64,000 nt of DNA from assembly GCF_900100395.1 (NCBI RefSeq), contig NZ_FNFB01000002.1, positions 495,074-559,073 on the forward strand, given 5' to 3'. Made by a program: the position numbers and the translations under genes. This stretch comes from Nonomuraea maritima. GTDB lineage: Bacteria > Actinomycetota > Actinomycetes > Streptosporangiales > Streptosporangiaceae. Of the stretch, positions 16,097-25,710 are shown one piece after another (position 1 is the stretch's first letter; each line of letters begins with the position of its first letter). The notes below the pieces were generated by a model. It was not told the DNA's origin, did no database searches, and worked only from the letters and a program-made list of their open reading frames with translations.

Positions 16097-17947
16097 ATGC
16101 CTTTGAACAGCCGCGACGACCTGCGGAACATCGCGATCATCGCGCACGTCGACCATGGCAAGACCACCCTGGTCGACGCCATGCTCTGGCAGTCCGGGGC
16201 CTTCCGCGCCAACCAGGACGTCGACGACCGGGTCATGGACTCCAACGACCTGGAGCGCGAGAAGGGCATCACCATTCTCGCGAAGAACACCGCCGTCGAC
16301 CACGGCGGCATGACCATCAACATCATCGACACGCCCGGCCACGCCGACTTCGGCGGCGAGGTCGAGCGGGGCCTGTCCATGGTCGACGGCGTCGTGCTGC
16401 TGGTCGACGCCTCCGAGGGCCCGCTGCCGCAGACCAGGTTCGTGCTGCGCAAGGCGCTCAACGCCAAGATGCCGGTCATCCTCTGCATCAACAAGGTCGA
16501 CCGTCCCGACGCCCGCATCAAGGAGGTCGTCGACGAGGTCTACGAGCTGTTCATGGACCTCGAGGCCACCGAGGACCAGATCGACTTCCCGATCGTCTAC
16601 GCCTCCGCGAAGGCCGGCCGGGCCTCGATGAACCGGCCCGACGACGGCGGCATGCCCGACGCCGACGACCTCGAGCCGCTGTTCGACATCATCAAGTCGA
16701 CCATCCCGGCGCCCACGTACGACCCCGACGCGCCGCTGCAGGCGCACGTCACCAACCTCGACGCATCCTCCTACCTCGGCCGTATCGCCCTGTGCCGCAT
16801 CCACCAGGGCCGCATCCACAAGGGCCAGCAGGTCGCGTGGTGCCGTACCGACGGCTCGATCCAGCGCGTCAAGATCACCGAGCTGCTCATGACGGAGGCG
16901 CTGGAGCGCAAGCCGGCCGAGGAGGCCGGGCCCGGCGACATCATCGCCATCGCGGGCATCCCCGAGATCATGATCGGCGAGACGCTGGCCGACCCCGACG
17001 ACCCGCGCCCGCTGCCGCTGATCACGGTCGACGAGCCGGCCATCTCGATGACGATCGGCACCAACACCTCTCCCCTGGTCGGCAAGTCCAAGGGCTCCAA
17101 GGTCACCGCGCGCATGGTGAAGGACCGCCTCGAGAAGGAGCTGGTCGGCAACGTCTCGCTGCGCGTGCTGCCCACCGACCGTCCCGACGCGTGGGAGGTG
17201 CAGGGCCGTGGTGAGCTGGCCCTCGCCATCCTGGTCGAGCAGATGCGCCGCGAGGGCTACGAGCTGACCGTCGGCAAGCCCCAGGTCGTCACCAAGCTCA
17301 TCGACGGCAAGGTGCACGAGCCGGTCGAGCGCCTCACGGTCGACTGCCCCGAGGAGTACCTCGGCTCGGTCACCCAGCTCCTGGCCGTCCGCAAGGGCCG
17401 CATGGAGCACATGACCAACCACGGCACCGGCTGGATCCGCATGGAGTTCGTGGTGCCGGCCCGTGGCCTGATCGGCTTCCGCACCGAGTTCCTCACCGAG
17501 ACCCGCGGCACCGGCCTGGTGCACCACGTCTTCGACTCCTACGAGCCGTGGTTCGGCGAGCTGCGCACCCGCAACAACGGCTCCCTGGTGGCCGACCGGT
17601 CCGGCCCGGTGACCGCGTTCGCGATGATCAACCTGCAGGAGCGCGGCACGCTGTTCGTCTCGCCGACCACCGAGGTCTACGAGGGCATGATCATCGGTGA
17701 GAACTCCCGGTCCGACGACATGGACGTCAACATCACCAAGGAGAAGAAGCTCACCAACATGCGCTCCTCCACCAGCGAGGAGACCGAGAAGGTGATCCCG
17801 CCGCGCAACCTGTCGCTCGAGCAGGCCCTCGAGTTCATCCGTGAGGACGAATGCGTCGAGATCACGCCTGACGCCGTCCGCATCAGGAAGGTCGTCCTCG
17901 ACGCCGCCGCCCGTGGCCGCGCCGCGGCCCGCGCCAAGCGCGCCTGA
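16097..17947 (+). CDS. typA: Ribosome-associated GTPase TypA/BipA
   Basis: This 616-residue translational GTPase acts in ribosome assembly and stress adaptation. The G domain has G1 AHVDHGKTT, a switch I/II region with EREKGITI and [11 protein letters not shown], and NKVD. Then come the EF-G-like domain 2, domain III, domain V and the TypA-specific C-terminal domain ([29 protein letters not shown]...). The length is standard. ATG 16097 begins [24 protein letters not shown] as in other actinomycetes. A possible -10 (TAGAAT, 16037-16042) lies upstream. It is a single-gene unit ending in a strong hairpin. Confidence 0.96.
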   Translation: MPLNSRDDLRNIAIIAHVDHGKTTLVDAMLWQSGAFRANQDVDDRVMDSNDLEREKGITILAKNTAVDHGGMTINIIDTPGHADFGGEVERGLSMVDGVVLLVDASEGPLPQTRFVLRKALNAKMPVILCINKVDRPDARIKEVVDEVYELFMDLEATEDQIDFPIVYASAKAGRASMNRPDDGGMPDADDLEPLFDIIKSTIPAPTYDPDAPLQAHVTNLDASSYLGRIALCRIHQGRIHKGQQVAWCRTDGSIQRVKITELLMTEALERKPAEEAGPGDIIAIAGIPEIMIGETLADPDDPRPLPLITVDEPAISMTIGTNTSPLVGKSKGSKVTARMVKDRLEKELVGNVSLRVLPTDRPDAWEVQGRGELALAILVEQMRREGYELTVGKPQVVTKLIDGKVHEPVERLTVDCPEEYLGSVTQLLAVRKGRMEHMTNHGTGWIRMEFVVPARGLIGFRTEFLTETRGTGLVHHVFDSYEPWFGELRTRNNGSLVADRSGPVTAFAMINLQERGTLFVSPTTEVYEGMIIGENSRSDDMDVNITKEKKLTNMRSSTSEETEKVIPPRNLSLEQALEFIREDECVEITPDAVRIRKVVLDAAARGRAAARAKRA

Positions 17948-17958
17948 CCTGCTCGACC

Positions 17959-17991
17959 GACGCCCGGCCTCCGTCATGGAGGCCGGGCGTC
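17959..17991. terminator. Bidirectional stem-loop between typA and the DUF2461 gene
   Basis: A perfect 14-bp stem (17959-17972 with 17978-17991) has a 5-nt loop. It serves the convergent genes on both sides. Confidence 0.8.
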
Positions 17992-18011
17992 GCCGTGTCT
18001 CGGGCGGCGTC

Positions 18012-18662
18012 TCAGCGGCGCGGGAGTTCGCTTCCCCGTACGTGGGTGCAGAGCCAGTCGATCAGCGGTGCGGCGTCACGCCACGTGCGCGCCACCCGGT
18101 CGCGTGCCTCGGCCGTGTGCACCCACTCCTCCGGCTCGAAGCGCCTGCCCGCGTACAACGACCGGTGCCGCAGCAGGTCGATGCGCGGATGGTCGTCGTC
18201 GAACCCGCGCGGCCTGGTCTTCAGCCGGTCGCCGTACAGGGTGTGCCCGGCCGCGGCGAGCGCCCCGGTGACCGCGGCCAGCGGCTTGCCCGACAGGTCC
18301 TCGTCCACGGCAGCGCGGTAGCGGGCCACCTGGTCGGACGCCTGGCTGTACCACCCGGCCGCCGCGAAGAGCCCCGCCGCGCTGATCTCCACGTACAGCC
18401 CGATCCCGGGCATCCGTTCCACGAAGGCGCCCTGATGCGTCTTGTACGGCGACTTGTCCTTGGCGAACCGCACGTCCCGGTACGGCCGGAACAGGTGGGC
18501 CTCCCCGAACTCGGGGCCGAGATCGTCCACGAGCGCCGTCATGGGGGCTCGTACGGCCTCCTCGTACAGGTGCTTGTGCTCCCCGAAGTAGGCCTTCGAG
18601 TTGTCCGCTTCCAGCCCCTCGTAGAACAGGAACGCCTCGTCGGGGAAACCGGTGAACCTCAT
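18012..18662 (-). CDS. DUF2461 family protein
   Basis: This 216-residue protein is of the widely conserved DUF2461 (TIGR02453) family, whose function is unknown. The start MRFTGFPDEAFLFYEGLEADNSKAYF, the central FRPYRDVRFAKDKSPYKTHQGA and GLYVEISAAGLFAAAG match the family pattern along its whole length. No signal peptide or membrane segment is seen. It follows the polysaccharide deacetylase gene by 43 bp on the same strand and may share its transcript. Confidence 0.85.
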   Translation of the reverse strand: MRFTGFPDEAFLFYEGLEADNSKAYFGEHKHLYEEAVRAPMTALVDDLGPEFGEAHLFRPYRDVRFAKDKSPYKTHQGAFVERMPGIGLYVEISAAGLFAAAGWYSQASDQVARYRAAVDEDLSGKPLAAVTGALAAAGHTLYGDRLKTRPRGFDDDHPRIDLLRHRSLYAGRRFEPEEWVHTAEARDRVARTWRDAAPLIDWLCTHVRGSELPRR

Positions 18663-18705
18663 ACCGACCAGGGTCCCACGCCCCGCCGCCGGACCCGCCG
18701 ACCGG

Positions 18706-19506
18706 TCAGAACCGCGCGTACGTACGGCCGGGCGCGGGCGGGTGGCTGTACAGCTCCGAGACCGTGACGAAGGTGAAGCCGCGGGCGGCGAGCCGGTCGA
18801 GTACGGTCGGGACGGCCTTCACCGTGCTGGGGTGGATGTCGTGCATGAGGATGATCGAGCCGGGCCTGGCGTGCGCCGCCCGCTTGGCCACCTTCACGGG
18901 CTTGCGGTCGCGCCAGTCGTAGGTGTCGACGTTCCACAGGATCTGGGCGAGGCCCTCGCGCCGCGACTCGGCGGCGACCCGCGCGTCCGTCGCGCCGTAC
19001 GGCGGGCGCATCACCCGCATCCGCACGCCGGTGAGCTGCCGTACGAGGTCGTCGGTGTGGACGAGCTGGCGCGTGACCTCATGGCGCGGCAGCGCCGTGA
19101 GCGACGAGTGGTCCCAGGTGTGGTTGCCGAGCTCGTGTCCTTCTGCCGCGATGCGGCGCACGGTGTGCCCGTCCCGGTCGGCGGCCACCCGCTCGCCGAC
19201 GACGAAGAACGTCGCCCGCACGCCGCGCCGTGCCAGCAGGTCGAGCAGCTGGCCGGTGTACCGGCCCGGGCCGTCGTCGAAGGTCAGGGCCACGCACTTG
19301 AGCCTGGCGCAGCCGGGGTTCCAGCGGCGCGGCCAGTCGCTCTGCATCGCCGCGAGCCTCCTGGCCAGGTCGGCCGGGGCGAGCACGACCGCGCTGTGAC
19401 CGGGCGGCTCCGTCGGCTCCTCGCCCGGCTGGTGGCGACGCGGGGCCGCGTGGCTGACGCACCCCGCCAGCGTGAGCAGGGCCACGGGCAGGGCCCACAG
19501 GCGCAT
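18706..19506 (-). CDS. Polysaccharide deacetylase lipoprotein (NodB homology domain)
   Basis: This 266-residue carbohydrate esterase family 4 protein is anchored outside the membrane. The lipobox LTLAGC has its lipid-modified Cys at residue 16. NodB motifs appear in order: TFDDGP (metal Asp), HTWDHSS (metal His pair), RPPYG, NVDTYDW and LMHDIH. Such enzymes remove N-acetyl groups from peptidoglycan, chitin oligomers or exopolysaccharide with a Zn or Co ion. All metal and catalytic residues are present, so it should be active. The target polymer is not evident. The start is ATG 19506. Confidence 0.9.
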   Translation of the reverse strand: MRLWALPVALLTLAGCVSHAAPRRHQPGEEPTEPPGHSAVVLAPADLARRLAAMQSDWPRRWNPGCARLKCVALTFDDGPGRYTGQLLDLLARRGVRATFFVVGERVAADRDGHTVRRIAAEGHELGNHTWDHSSLTALPRHEVTRQLVHTDDLVRQLTGVRMRVMRPPYGATDARVAAESRREGLAQILWNVDTYDWRDRKPVKVAKRAAHARPGSIILMHDIHPSTVKAVPTVLDRLAARGFTFVTVSELYSHPPAPGRTYARF

Positions 19507-19539
19507 ACGTTCCTCCGCGTCACGGCATGCGGAGGTCTG

Positions 19540-19929
19540 CTACGGATAGTCCTGGACCGGTGCCCCCCGCAGCTCCCTGACCAGGTCGTCCCACCAGGGT
19601 GGGATATCGGCCTGGAGTTCCTTGTAGCGGCGCGCCACGCGCATGGCACATCCAGCCGGATCCGTACCCAGATGCCGACGTTTGGCCGACCCTTCCTTCC
19701 ACCGGTAGAAGCCGTCCCTGTAGTGGACGACCAGGCCGATCCACACCGAAACCGTGAGCCCGTCGCCCACTTCGTACGCGTCGGCGACGCCCAGACCGTG
19801 GAGCTCGGCCCGGAGTTTCTCCGCGGCCGCGCGGTCCTCACACACCAGCCACCCCCTGCCGACGTCGGATCGCACACAAGGGATGTACCCGGCAAACAAC
19901 CACAGCCGTCCGATACATGGAGACAGCAT
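19540..19929 (-). CDS. Small hypothetical protein
   Basis: I do not recognise a named family for this 129-residue frame. It has GWLVCEDRAAAEKLRAELHGLG, VGDGLTVSVWIGLVVHYRDGFYRWKEGS and RVARRYKELQADIPPWWDDLV, a composition normal for a soluble actinobacterial protein with tryptophan-rich segments. The N-terminal end is uncertain: GTG 19872 (before RSDVGRG) would drop a poorly conserved-looking leader. It lies between the XRE regulator and the deacetylase, all on one strand, with 33-bp gaps on both sides. It is judged real from codon usage and the compact arrangement. Confidence 0.55.
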   Translation of the reverse strand: MLSPCIGRLWLFAGYIPCVRSDVGRGWLVCEDRAAAEKLRAELHGLGVADAYEVGDGLTVSVWIGLVVHYRDGFYRWKEGSAKRRHLGTDPAGCAMRVARRYKELQADIPPWWDDLVRELRGAPVQDYP

Positions 19930-19963
19930 GAATCCAGGTGGGGCGACCTGGGAGCTTGTGTAG

Positions 19964-20539
19964 CTATTGGTCGTGGGCCTCGCGCGGTTCGGCGACCACC
20001 ATCACGAACCTGAGCTCCTCCTCGCCCTCGTTCGCGTAGCGGTGGGGACGGTCGGCGGTGAACATGACGGCGGCGTCCTTGCCGACCACGTGGCTCTTGC
20101 CGTACACGGTGAGGGTCAGCTCGCCGTCGAGCACGGTCAGCATCTCGCGAGTGCCGGGCGGGTGGGCGTCGCCGTCGTGGTGCTCGCCGGGGGCGAGCCG
20201 CCAGTCCCACAGTTCGAGGATCATCGGCATGTCGGCGCCGATCAGCAGCTTCGCCTCCACGTCACCCTGCTGGAACGTCACCACGTCGGACGCGCCGACC
20301 ACGCGAACCGTGGGCACGTCGGAGACCTCCACGAGCCGGGCCACGGTGACGCCGAGCGCGGAGGCGATCCGGGTGAGGGTGGAGACGCTGGGGTTGGTCC
20401 GCCCCTGCTCCACCTGGACGAGCATGCCCCTGCTCACCCCCGACCTGGCGGCCAGCGCGTCGAGGGTCAGCCCCCGGTGGGCGCGCTGGGCACGGACGTT
20501 GCTGGCGATGGCCTGGGTGATCAGCTCGGGGCTCTCCAT
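19964..20539 (-). CDS. XRE-family regulator with C-terminal cupin domain
   Basis: This 191-residue regulator has a helix-turn-helix at residues about 12-66 (LTLDALAARSGVSRGMLVQVEQGRTNPSVSTLTRIASALG) and a cupin beta-barrel at about 100-185 (GTREMLTVLDGELTLTVYGK, DRPHRYANEGEE). Such regulators (SutR/PuuR-like) sense small molecules through the cupin. It diverges from the EamA exporter across 89 bp with an inverted repeat, so it probably controls that gene. ATG 20539 follows a TAGACT -10 element after 8 nt, which suggests a leaderless mRNA. Confidence 0.88.
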   Translation of the reverse strand: MESPELITQAIASNVRAQRAHRGLTLDALAARSGVSRGMLVQVEQGRTNPSVSTLTRIASALGVTVARLVEVSDVPTVRVVGASDVVTFQQGDVEAKLLIGADMPMILELWDWRLAPGEHHDGDAHPPGTREMLTVLDGELTLTVYGKSHVVGKDAAVMFTADRPHRYANEGEEELRFVMVVAEPREAHDQ

Positions 20540-20589
20540 AGGAGTGCAGTCTAGTGATTTATTTATACAGCGCAGTGAACCCTATGTGC

Positions 20590-20609
20590 TGTACTGTCAG
20601 TGCAATACA
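20590..20609. promoter_or_regulatory. Operator candidate in the XRE-EamA intergenic region
   Basis: The imperfect dyad TGTACTGT-N4-GCAATACA (6 of 8 positions paired) overlaps a TACATT -10-like hexamer (20606-20611) for the EamA gene. Binding here would block that promoter. Confidence 0.45.
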
Positions 20610-20628
20610 TTGAACTGGAGGGCGACCG

Positions 20629-21462
20629 ATGACGGTGATCCTGGCGACGGCGTGCGCGATCGTGTACGGCACCGCCGACTTCTTCGGCGGCCTCGCGACG
20701 CGCCGGTCCCGGGTGCTGTCCGTCGTCGTGCTCTCGCAGATCGCCGGACTGGCCCTCGTGGCGGGCCTGCTGCCGCTGCTTCCGGGCACGTACGATGCCG
20801 GCGCCATGGGCTGGGGCCTGGCCGCCGGCCTGTCGGGAGCGGCCGGGCTCGTGCTGTTCTACCGGGGGCTGGCCACGGGCGTGATGTCGGTGGTCGCTCC
20901 GACGACCGCGGTGACCTCCGCCGTGCTGCCCGTGGCGTTCGGGCTGGCGACCGGCGACCGGCCGGGGTTCTGGGCGCTCAGCGGAGTCGTCCTGGCGCTC
21001 GGCTCGGTGCTGCTGGTCAGCCAGGAGGGCGGCGGCGCGAGCCGCGCCACCACGTCGTCGGTGCTCACCTCCCTGGCGGCGGGCGCGGGGTTCGGCGGCT
21101 TCTTCATCCTGCTGTCCATGGCGCCGCACGAGGCGGGCCTGTGGCCGCTGCTGGGCGCCCGCCTGTCGTCGGTGTCGGCGGTGGCCCTGCTCGCCCTGGC
21201 CACCCGCCGCACGCTGAGGCCCGGCAGCGGCTCCCTGTACGTCATCGTGGCGGCGGGTGTGCTCGACATGGTGGCCAACGTCCTCTATCTGCTGGCCCAG
21301 CGGGACGGTCTGCTCAGCCTCGTCGCCGTGCTGGTCTCGCTCTACCCGGCGAGCACGCTGCTACTGGCCAGGCAGGTGCTCGGCGAACGCCTGCGAGCCG
21401 TCCAGCTGACGGGCGTGGGCTGCGCCCTCGTCGCGGTCGCCCTCATCGCCGCCGCGCACTGA
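20629..21462 (+). CDS. EamA/DMT-family transporter
   Basis: This 277-residue membrane protein of the drug/metabolite transporter superfamily has two EamA repeats of five helices. Ten hydrophobic segments can be counted, beginning ILATACAIVYGTADFFGGLA and ending LTGVGCALVAVALIAAAH. The signature near the end of repeat 2 (LYPASTLLLARQVLGERL) is typical. It probably exports an amino acid, nucleoside or toxic metabolite. ATG 20629 follows GGAGGG. The divergent XRE-cupin gene is the likely regulator. It converges with the sigma factor gene. Confidence 0.88.
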   Translation: MTVILATACAIVYGTADFFGGLATRRSRVLSVVVLSQIAGLALVAGLLPLLPGTYDAGAMGWGLAAGLSGAAGLVLFYRGLATGVMSVVAPTTAVTSAVLPVAFGLATGDRPGFWALSGVVLALGSVLLVSQEGGGASRATTSSVLTSLAAGAGFGGFFILLSMAPHEAGLWPLLGARLSSVSAVALLALATRRTLRPGSGSLYVIVAAGVLDMVANVLYLLAQRDGLLSLVAVLVSLYPASTLLLARQVLGERLRAVQLTGVGCALVAVALIAAAH

Positions 21463-21547
21463 CTCGCACTGACTCCGCACAGCACGAACTCCCGCACAGC
21501 ACGAAGCCCGCGCCCCTCGGGGACACGGGCTCCGGACGGACGAACGG

Positions 21548-22144
21548 TCAGGCGGCGGCCGACTCTGTGGACAGCCGCACGGCGCCCTCCTCGCGGGCGT
21601 ACTCCTCCAGCATGCCGCGCAGCTGGCGGCGGCCACGGTGCAGGCGCGACATGACCGTGCCGATCGGGGTGCCCATGCGCTCGGCGATCTCCTTGTAGGC
21701 GAACCCCTCGACGTCGGCCAGGTAGACGGCCACGCGGAAGTCCTCCGGCAACGAGCGCAGGGCGTTCATCACGACGCTGTCGGGCAGCCGGTCGAGCGCC
21801 TCGGTCTCGGCGGAGCGCAGGCCGGTCGAGGTGTGCGACTCGGCGGCGTGCAGCTGCCAGTCCTCGATGTCCTCGGCGGCCGACAGCTTCGGCGAGCGCT
21901 GCTTCTTGCGGTAGTCGTTGATGAAGTTGTTGGTCAGGATGCGGTGCAGCCACGCCTTGAGGTTGGTGCCCTCACGGAACTGGTGGTACGACGTGTACGC
22001 CTTGGCCACGGTCTCCTGCACCAGGTCTTCCGCGTCGGCGGCGTTACGGGTCAGGCGCATGGCGGAAGCGAACAGCTGCGACGTCACGGGCACGACGTCG
22101 CGCTCGAACCAGTCCTTACGCTGCTCATCGGTCATCGAGATCAA
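21548..22144 (-). CDS. ECF sigma factor of the SigR/SigH type, no adjacent anti-sigma
   Basis: This 198-residue extracytoplasmic-function sigma factor closely follows actinobacterial SigR/SigH (ECF12). Sigma-2 is seen at about residues 18-85 ([35 protein letters not shown]) and sigma-4 at about 125-185 ([34 protein letters not shown]). SigR normally directs the thiol-oxidative stress regulon and is held by the zinc anti-sigma RsrA, encoded just downstream. Here the downstream neighbour is the convergent EamA gene, and no CxxC-containing small protein follows. ATG 22144 or 22135 may start the protein. Confidence 0.9.
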   Translation of the reverse strand: MISMTDEQRKDWFERDVVPVTSQLFASAMRLTRNAADAEDLVQETVAKAYTSYHQFREGTNLKAWLHRILTNNFINDYRKKQRSPKLSAAEDIEDWQLHAAESHTSTGLRSAETEALDRLPDSVVMNALRSLPEDFRVAVYLADVEGFAYKEIAERMGTPIGTVMSRLHRGRRQLRGMLEEYAREEGAVRLSTESAAA

Positions 22145-22314
22145 TCTTTTCCCCCTTGCGCTTTCCCCCGTTTCGGCACAAGCCTCCTGACGGCGATCCC
22201 ATCATCGCAAGCTCCAGGTAAGGGAAGCGTTAGAGGGGTTTCATCACGGTCAGACAGGGGTTGACGTCCCACAGCTCGCGGCGGTGTCAGCACGTCCACG
22301 GCCGGACAAGTCTC

Positions 22315-22377
22315 GTTATCATAACACTAGACACCCAAAAGTACATAGGGAGTGTCTAGCATCACATCTAGGGATGT
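22315..22377. promoter_or_regulatory. Cluster of palindromes in a 416-bp non-coding gap
   Basis: Three dyads lie in 63 bp: GTTAT-N1-ATAAC (22315-22325), CTAGACAC-N17-GTGTCTAG (22327-22359, perfect 8-bp arms) and ACATC-N4-GATGT (22364-22377). The segment is AT-rich for this genome. The gap 22145-22560 otherwise holds no convincing gene. A 36-codon proline-rich frame at 22403-22513 has no ribosome site. Confidence 0.4.
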
Positions 22378-22560
22378 ATGGCGACAAACTTCGCACTGTT
22401 TCATGGGCGAACCGCCGCCTCCCGCGATCGACCTGACACCGTCGCACGTCATTCCGCTGCCCCCGCTCCGGTGCGTAAACCTCACCATGAAAGACGCCGA
22501 GCCACCCCCATAGGTTCATGAGTTGCCCAGCCTTTCTTCCGGCCTCTCCCAAAAGGACCG

Positions 22561-23523
22561 TCAGGACGCCGGATCGACCTCGAAGAACTTCGCGACGTCG
22601 TCCAGCATCGCGTGGGCGCCCTGGATGCCCACCGCGCTCATCCACGTCAGGTCGCCGACCTCGTGCTTGTCGCCCTTGAGCTTGCCCCACAGGGGGTTGG
22701 CCAGGAACTTCTCCCTGGGCCCTTCGGTGGCCGGGTCGGGGTAGGTCGCCACGAAGATGCGGTCGGCGTCGAGGTCGAGGATGCGTTCCTGGCTGACGTC
22801 CACCGCGATGGCGTCGTCCGCGCGCGGCTGCTTCTCAGGACGCGTGAACCCGACGTCCTTCATGACGACGCCGGAGTAGGAGTTCTCCACGTACAGCCGC
22901 ACCGTCGGCTCCCCCGCGAAGCGGACGATCGAGATCGTCGGCAGCTCGCCCTCCTTCGCCTTGATGGCGGCGCCGATCGTGGCGGCGCGGTTCTCGTACT
23001 CCTTGATCCGGGTCTCGGCGAGGTCCTCCTTGCCGAGCGCGCGGCCCATGAGGCGCAGGTTGTCCTTCCAGATGGCGCCGGTGGTCTCGCTGAACACGGT
23101 CGGCGCGATCTTGGAGAGCTGGTCGTAGAGTGCCTCGTGCCGTACCTTCGCCGAGACGATGAGGTCGGGCTTGAGCGCGATGATCTTCTCCAGGCTCGGC
23201 TGCTCCAGCGTGCCGACCTCGGTCGCCTCCTTGCCGTACTCCGCGGCGACGGCGCCGAGATAGCCGGGCAGTTCCGAGTCGATCGAGCGGTACGTCGTGT
23301 AGCCGACCACCGGGGTCTCCAGGGTCAGCACCGCGTCGACGAAGCTCTGGTCGAGCGCCACCACCCGGGTCGGCCGTACCGGGATGACGGTCTCGCCCAT
23401 GGCGTGCTCGACGGTCCTGAAGGCCGGAGCGTCCGAGGACGCCGGCGCCTCCGGCGTGGAGCCGCACGCGGCGAGCCCCACCACAAGGACGAGCGCACCC
23501 GCCAGCAGCCGCAACGTTCTCAT
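22561..23523 (-). CDS. Iron-siderophore ABC transporter substrate-binding lipoprotein
   Basis: This 320-residue FecB/FepB-type periplasmic-binding-fold lipoprotein is tethered outside the membrane by the lipobox LAACGS (Cys 20). The two-lobed fold is evident from RPTRVVALDQSFVDAVLTL and LEKIIALKPDLIVSA, joined through the long helix to the C-lobe (WMSAVGIQGAHAMLDDVAKFF). It hands ferric siderophore to the divergent FecCD permeases. Expression is probably iron-repressed through the boxes at 23539-23577. The start is ATG 23523. The exact siderophore cannot be told, and no siderophore synthesis gene is in the window. Confidence 0.93.
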   Translation of the reverse strand: MRTLRLLAGALVLVVGLAACGSTPEAPASSDAPAFRTVEHAMGETVIPVRPTRVVALDQSFVDAVLTLETPVVGYTTYRSIDSELPGYLGAVAAEYGKEATEVGTLEQPSLEKIIALKPDLIVSAKVRHEALYDQLSKIAPTVFSETTGAIWKDNLRLMGRALGKEDLAETRIKEYENRAATIGAAIKAKEGELPTISIVRFAGEPTVRLYVENSYSGVVMKDVGFTRPEKQPRADDAIAVDVSQERILDLDADRIFVATYPDPATEGPREKFLANPLWGKLKGDKHEVGDLTWMSAVGIQGAHAMLDDVAKFFEVDPAS

Positions 23524-23538
23524 CGCATCCCCTTCCGC

Positions 23539-23577
23539 AAAAGTAAGGCAAACCTAAATTAGGTAAGCCCAGCCTAA
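23539..23577. promoter_or_regulatory. Tandem IdeR/DmdR-type iron boxes
   Basis: The 19-bp site at 23559-23577 matches the TTAGGTTAGSCTAACCTAA consensus at 16 positions. A weaker site at 23539-23557 matches at about 14. They lie between the divergent lipoprotein and permease genes, so one iron-loaded DtxR-family repressor can silence both. Confidence 0.75.
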
Positions 23578-23623
23578 GCTGGCATACTTCAGCGAGTTCC
23601 GGCAAATGTGGAGGTGAACACGG

Positions 23624-24658
23624 GTGAGCGCGGCCACCGTCGCCCCACGGCTGCACGGCATCCGTCAACGCCGGCTCACCGTGCTTTCCGCCCTGCTCGG
23701 GGCCCTCGCGGTGGCCGTCGTGCTGAGCGTGACCATCGGCTCCAAGTCGGTGCCGCTCGCCGACGCCTGGCACGCGCTGACGTCCCCCACCGGCACCGAG
23801 AACGACATCGTGATCCGCTCGCTGCGGGTCCCGCGCACCGTCTTAGGAGTGCTCTCCGGCGTCGCGCTCGGCGTGGCCGGCGCGCTCATGCAGGGCCACA
23901 CCCGCAACCCGCTCGCCGACCCCGGCCTGCTCGGCGTCACCCAGGGGGCCGCGTTCGCGATGGTCTCCTCGATCATCCTGCTCGGCGTCGACAGCCTGCT
24001 CGCCTACATCTGGTTCGGCCTCGCCGGTGCGCTGGTCGCGAGCGTGGCGGTGTTCGCGCTCGGCATGGTGGGCGGCAGGGGCGGCCCCACCCCGGTCACA
24101 CTGGCGCTGGCCGGCACCGCCGTGAGCGCCCTGCTCGCCGCCCTCACCTCCGCCGTCGTGCTGCTGGACGAGCAGGCGATGGACGTCTTCCGCTTCTGGC
24201 AGGCGGGCTCGATCTCCGGCAGGAGCGCCGACGTCGTCTGGCAGGTGCTGCCGTTCATCCTCGTGGGCCTGGTGCTCGCGATGATCAACGCCCCCGGCCT
24301 GAACGCCCTGTCGCTCGGCGAGGACGTCGCGCGCGGCCTCGGCCAGAACATCCCCATGACCCGCACCGTGGGCGTCGCCGCCGTCACCCTGCTGTCCGGC
24401 GCGGCCGTCGCCGCCTGCGGCTCCCTGGCCTTCGTCGGGCTCATCGTGCCGCACCTCGTCCGTCCGCTGTCCGGCACCGACCACCGGTGGCTGCTGCCGT
24501 ACTCGGGGCTGGTGGGGGCGGCGCTGCTGCTGTTCGCCGACGTGATCGGCCGCGTGGTGGCCCCGCCCGGCGAGCTGGAGGTCGGCGTGGTGCTCGCCCT
24601 GATCGGCGCCCCGTTCTTCGTCGCCCTGGTACGTCGTAGGAAGCCGGTGCGCCTGTGA
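23624..24658 (+). CDS. FecCD-family iron-siderophore permease 1
   Basis: This 344-residue inner-membrane permease has about ten helices. FecCD hallmarks include [38 protein letters not shown] and [23 protein letters not shown], the latter including the coupling region to the ATPase. It pairs with the next permease to form the channel of the siderophore importer. The GTG 23624 start follows GTGGAGGTG. Its stop overlaps the next start by 4 bp, so translation is coupled. The iron boxes lie directly upstream. Confidence 0.93.
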   Translation: MSAATVAPRLHGIRQRRLTVLSALLGALAVAVVLSVTIGSKSVPLADAWHALTSPTGTENDIVIRSLRVPRTVLGVLSGVALGVAGALMQGHTRNPLADPGLLGVTQGAAFAMVSSIILLGVDSLLAYIWFGLAGALVASVAVFALGMVGGRGGPTPVTLALAGTAVSALLAALTSAVVLLDEQAMDVFRFWQAGSISGRSADVVWQVLPFILVGLVLAMINAPGLNALSLGEDVARGLGQNIPMTRTVGVAAVTLLSGAAVAACGSLAFVGLIVPHLVRPLSGTDHRWLLPYSGLVGAALLLFADVIGRVVAPPGELEVGVVLALIGAPFFVALVRRRKPVRL

Positions 24659-25710
24659 CCACCCTGATGACCAGGCGCCCCCTGCGTGTCGGCCGCCTGT
24701 CCTGGCGCGTACGGCCCCGCGCCGTCACGCTCTGCGTGACCGGCCTGGTGCTGCTCGTCCTGCTCATGGCTCTGAACATGCGCATCGGCGAGATCGACAT
24801 GTCGCTGGCCGACGTCCTCGCGGGCACCTTCGACGTCAACAGCCCTGCCCACTTCGTCATCATGGAGCTGCGCCTGCCGCGCGCGCTCACCGGCGCCCTG
24901 GTCGGCATGGCGCTCGCGCTGTCGGGCGCGATCATCCAGTCGATCGCGCGCAACCCGCTCGCGAGCCCGGAGATCCTCGGTGTGACCACCGGCGCCTCCG
25001 TCGCCGTGGTGGCCGGGGTGGTGGCGAGCGGCAGCGTCAACAGCGGCGTCAGCGGCCTGCTGGCCACCCTCGGCGTCCCCGCCCTGTCCCTGGTCGGCGG
25101 CCTGCTCGGCGCCGCGATCGTGTACGGCCTGGCCTGGCGGCGCGGCCTCGACGGCTACCGCCTGGTGCTGGTCGGCATCGGGGTGGCCGCGGTGTTCACC
25201 AACGTCAAGTTCTGGCTGCTGACCGTCGGCGACGTCAACGACACCAGCCGCGCCATGGTCTGGATCAGCGGCTCGCTCAACGCCCGCGGCTGGGAACACG
25301 TGGTCCCGACGGCGCTGGCGCTCGTCGTGCTGGTGCCGGTGACGCTGCTCGGCGCCCGTTCCCTCGACGCGCTGCGCTTCGGCGACGACACCGTCACCGC
25401 GCTCGGCGTGCGCGTCAACCTGGCCCGCGCGCTGCTCATCCTCGCGGCCGTGCTGCTGGCCGCCGTGGCCACCGCGGCGGCGGGGCCGATCGCGTTCGTG
25501 GCCCTCGCGGCGCCGCAGATCGCGCTGCGGCTCGCCCGTACGGCGCAGCCCCCGCTGCTGTGCTCCGCGCTCGTCGGCGGCGTCCTGACCACGGGCGCCG
25601 ACCTCATCGCCCGCATCGCGTTCTCGCCGATCGAGCTGCCCGTCGGCATCGTGACGGCCGTCCTCGGCGCCCCGTACCTGATCCACCTGATCTGGAGGTC
25701 GCGAAAGTGA
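24655..25710 (+). CDS. FecCD-family iron-siderophore permease 2
   Basis: This 351-residue second FecCD permease subunit has the motifs [39 protein letters not shown] and [21 protein letters not shown]. It also has about ten hydrophobic segments. It forms a heterodimer with the product of 23624-24658. GTG 24655 lies within the overlapping GTGA, and its own stop overlaps the ATPase start by 4 bp. The operon is therefore tightly coupled permease-permease-ATPase, the standard layout of actinobacterial siderophore importers. Confidence 0.93.
   Translation: MTTLMTRRPLRVGRLSWRVRPRAVTLCVTGLVLLVLLMALNMRIGEIDMSLADVLAGTFDVNSPAHFVIMELRLPRALTGALVGMALALSGAIIQSIARNPLASPEILGVTTGASVAVVAGVVASGSVNSGVSGLLATLGVPALSLVGGLLGAAIVYGLAWRRGLDGYRLVLVGIGVAAVFTNVKFWLLTVGDVNDTSRAMVWISGSLNARGWEHVVPTALALVVLVPVTLLGARSLDALRFGDDTVTALGVRVNLARALLILAAVLLAAVATAAAGPIAFVALAAPQIALRLARTAQPPLLCSALVGGVLTTGADLIARIAFSPIELPVGIVTAVLGAPYLIHLIWRSRK

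Noticed and set aside
16022-17977. A minus-strand open frame of about 650 codons over typA
   Set aside because: It is the complement of typA, whose full domain order is unmistakable.
19934-19951. CCAGGT-N6-ACCTGG dyad after the XRE gene
   Set aside because: The stem is only 6 bp with no U tract. It is too weak to call a terminator and has no regulator context.
22403-22513. A 36-codon proline-rich ORF (MGEPPPPAIDLTPSHV...)
   Set aside because: It has no ribosome site and no conservation evidence. It may be real, but I cannot support it beyond an open frame.
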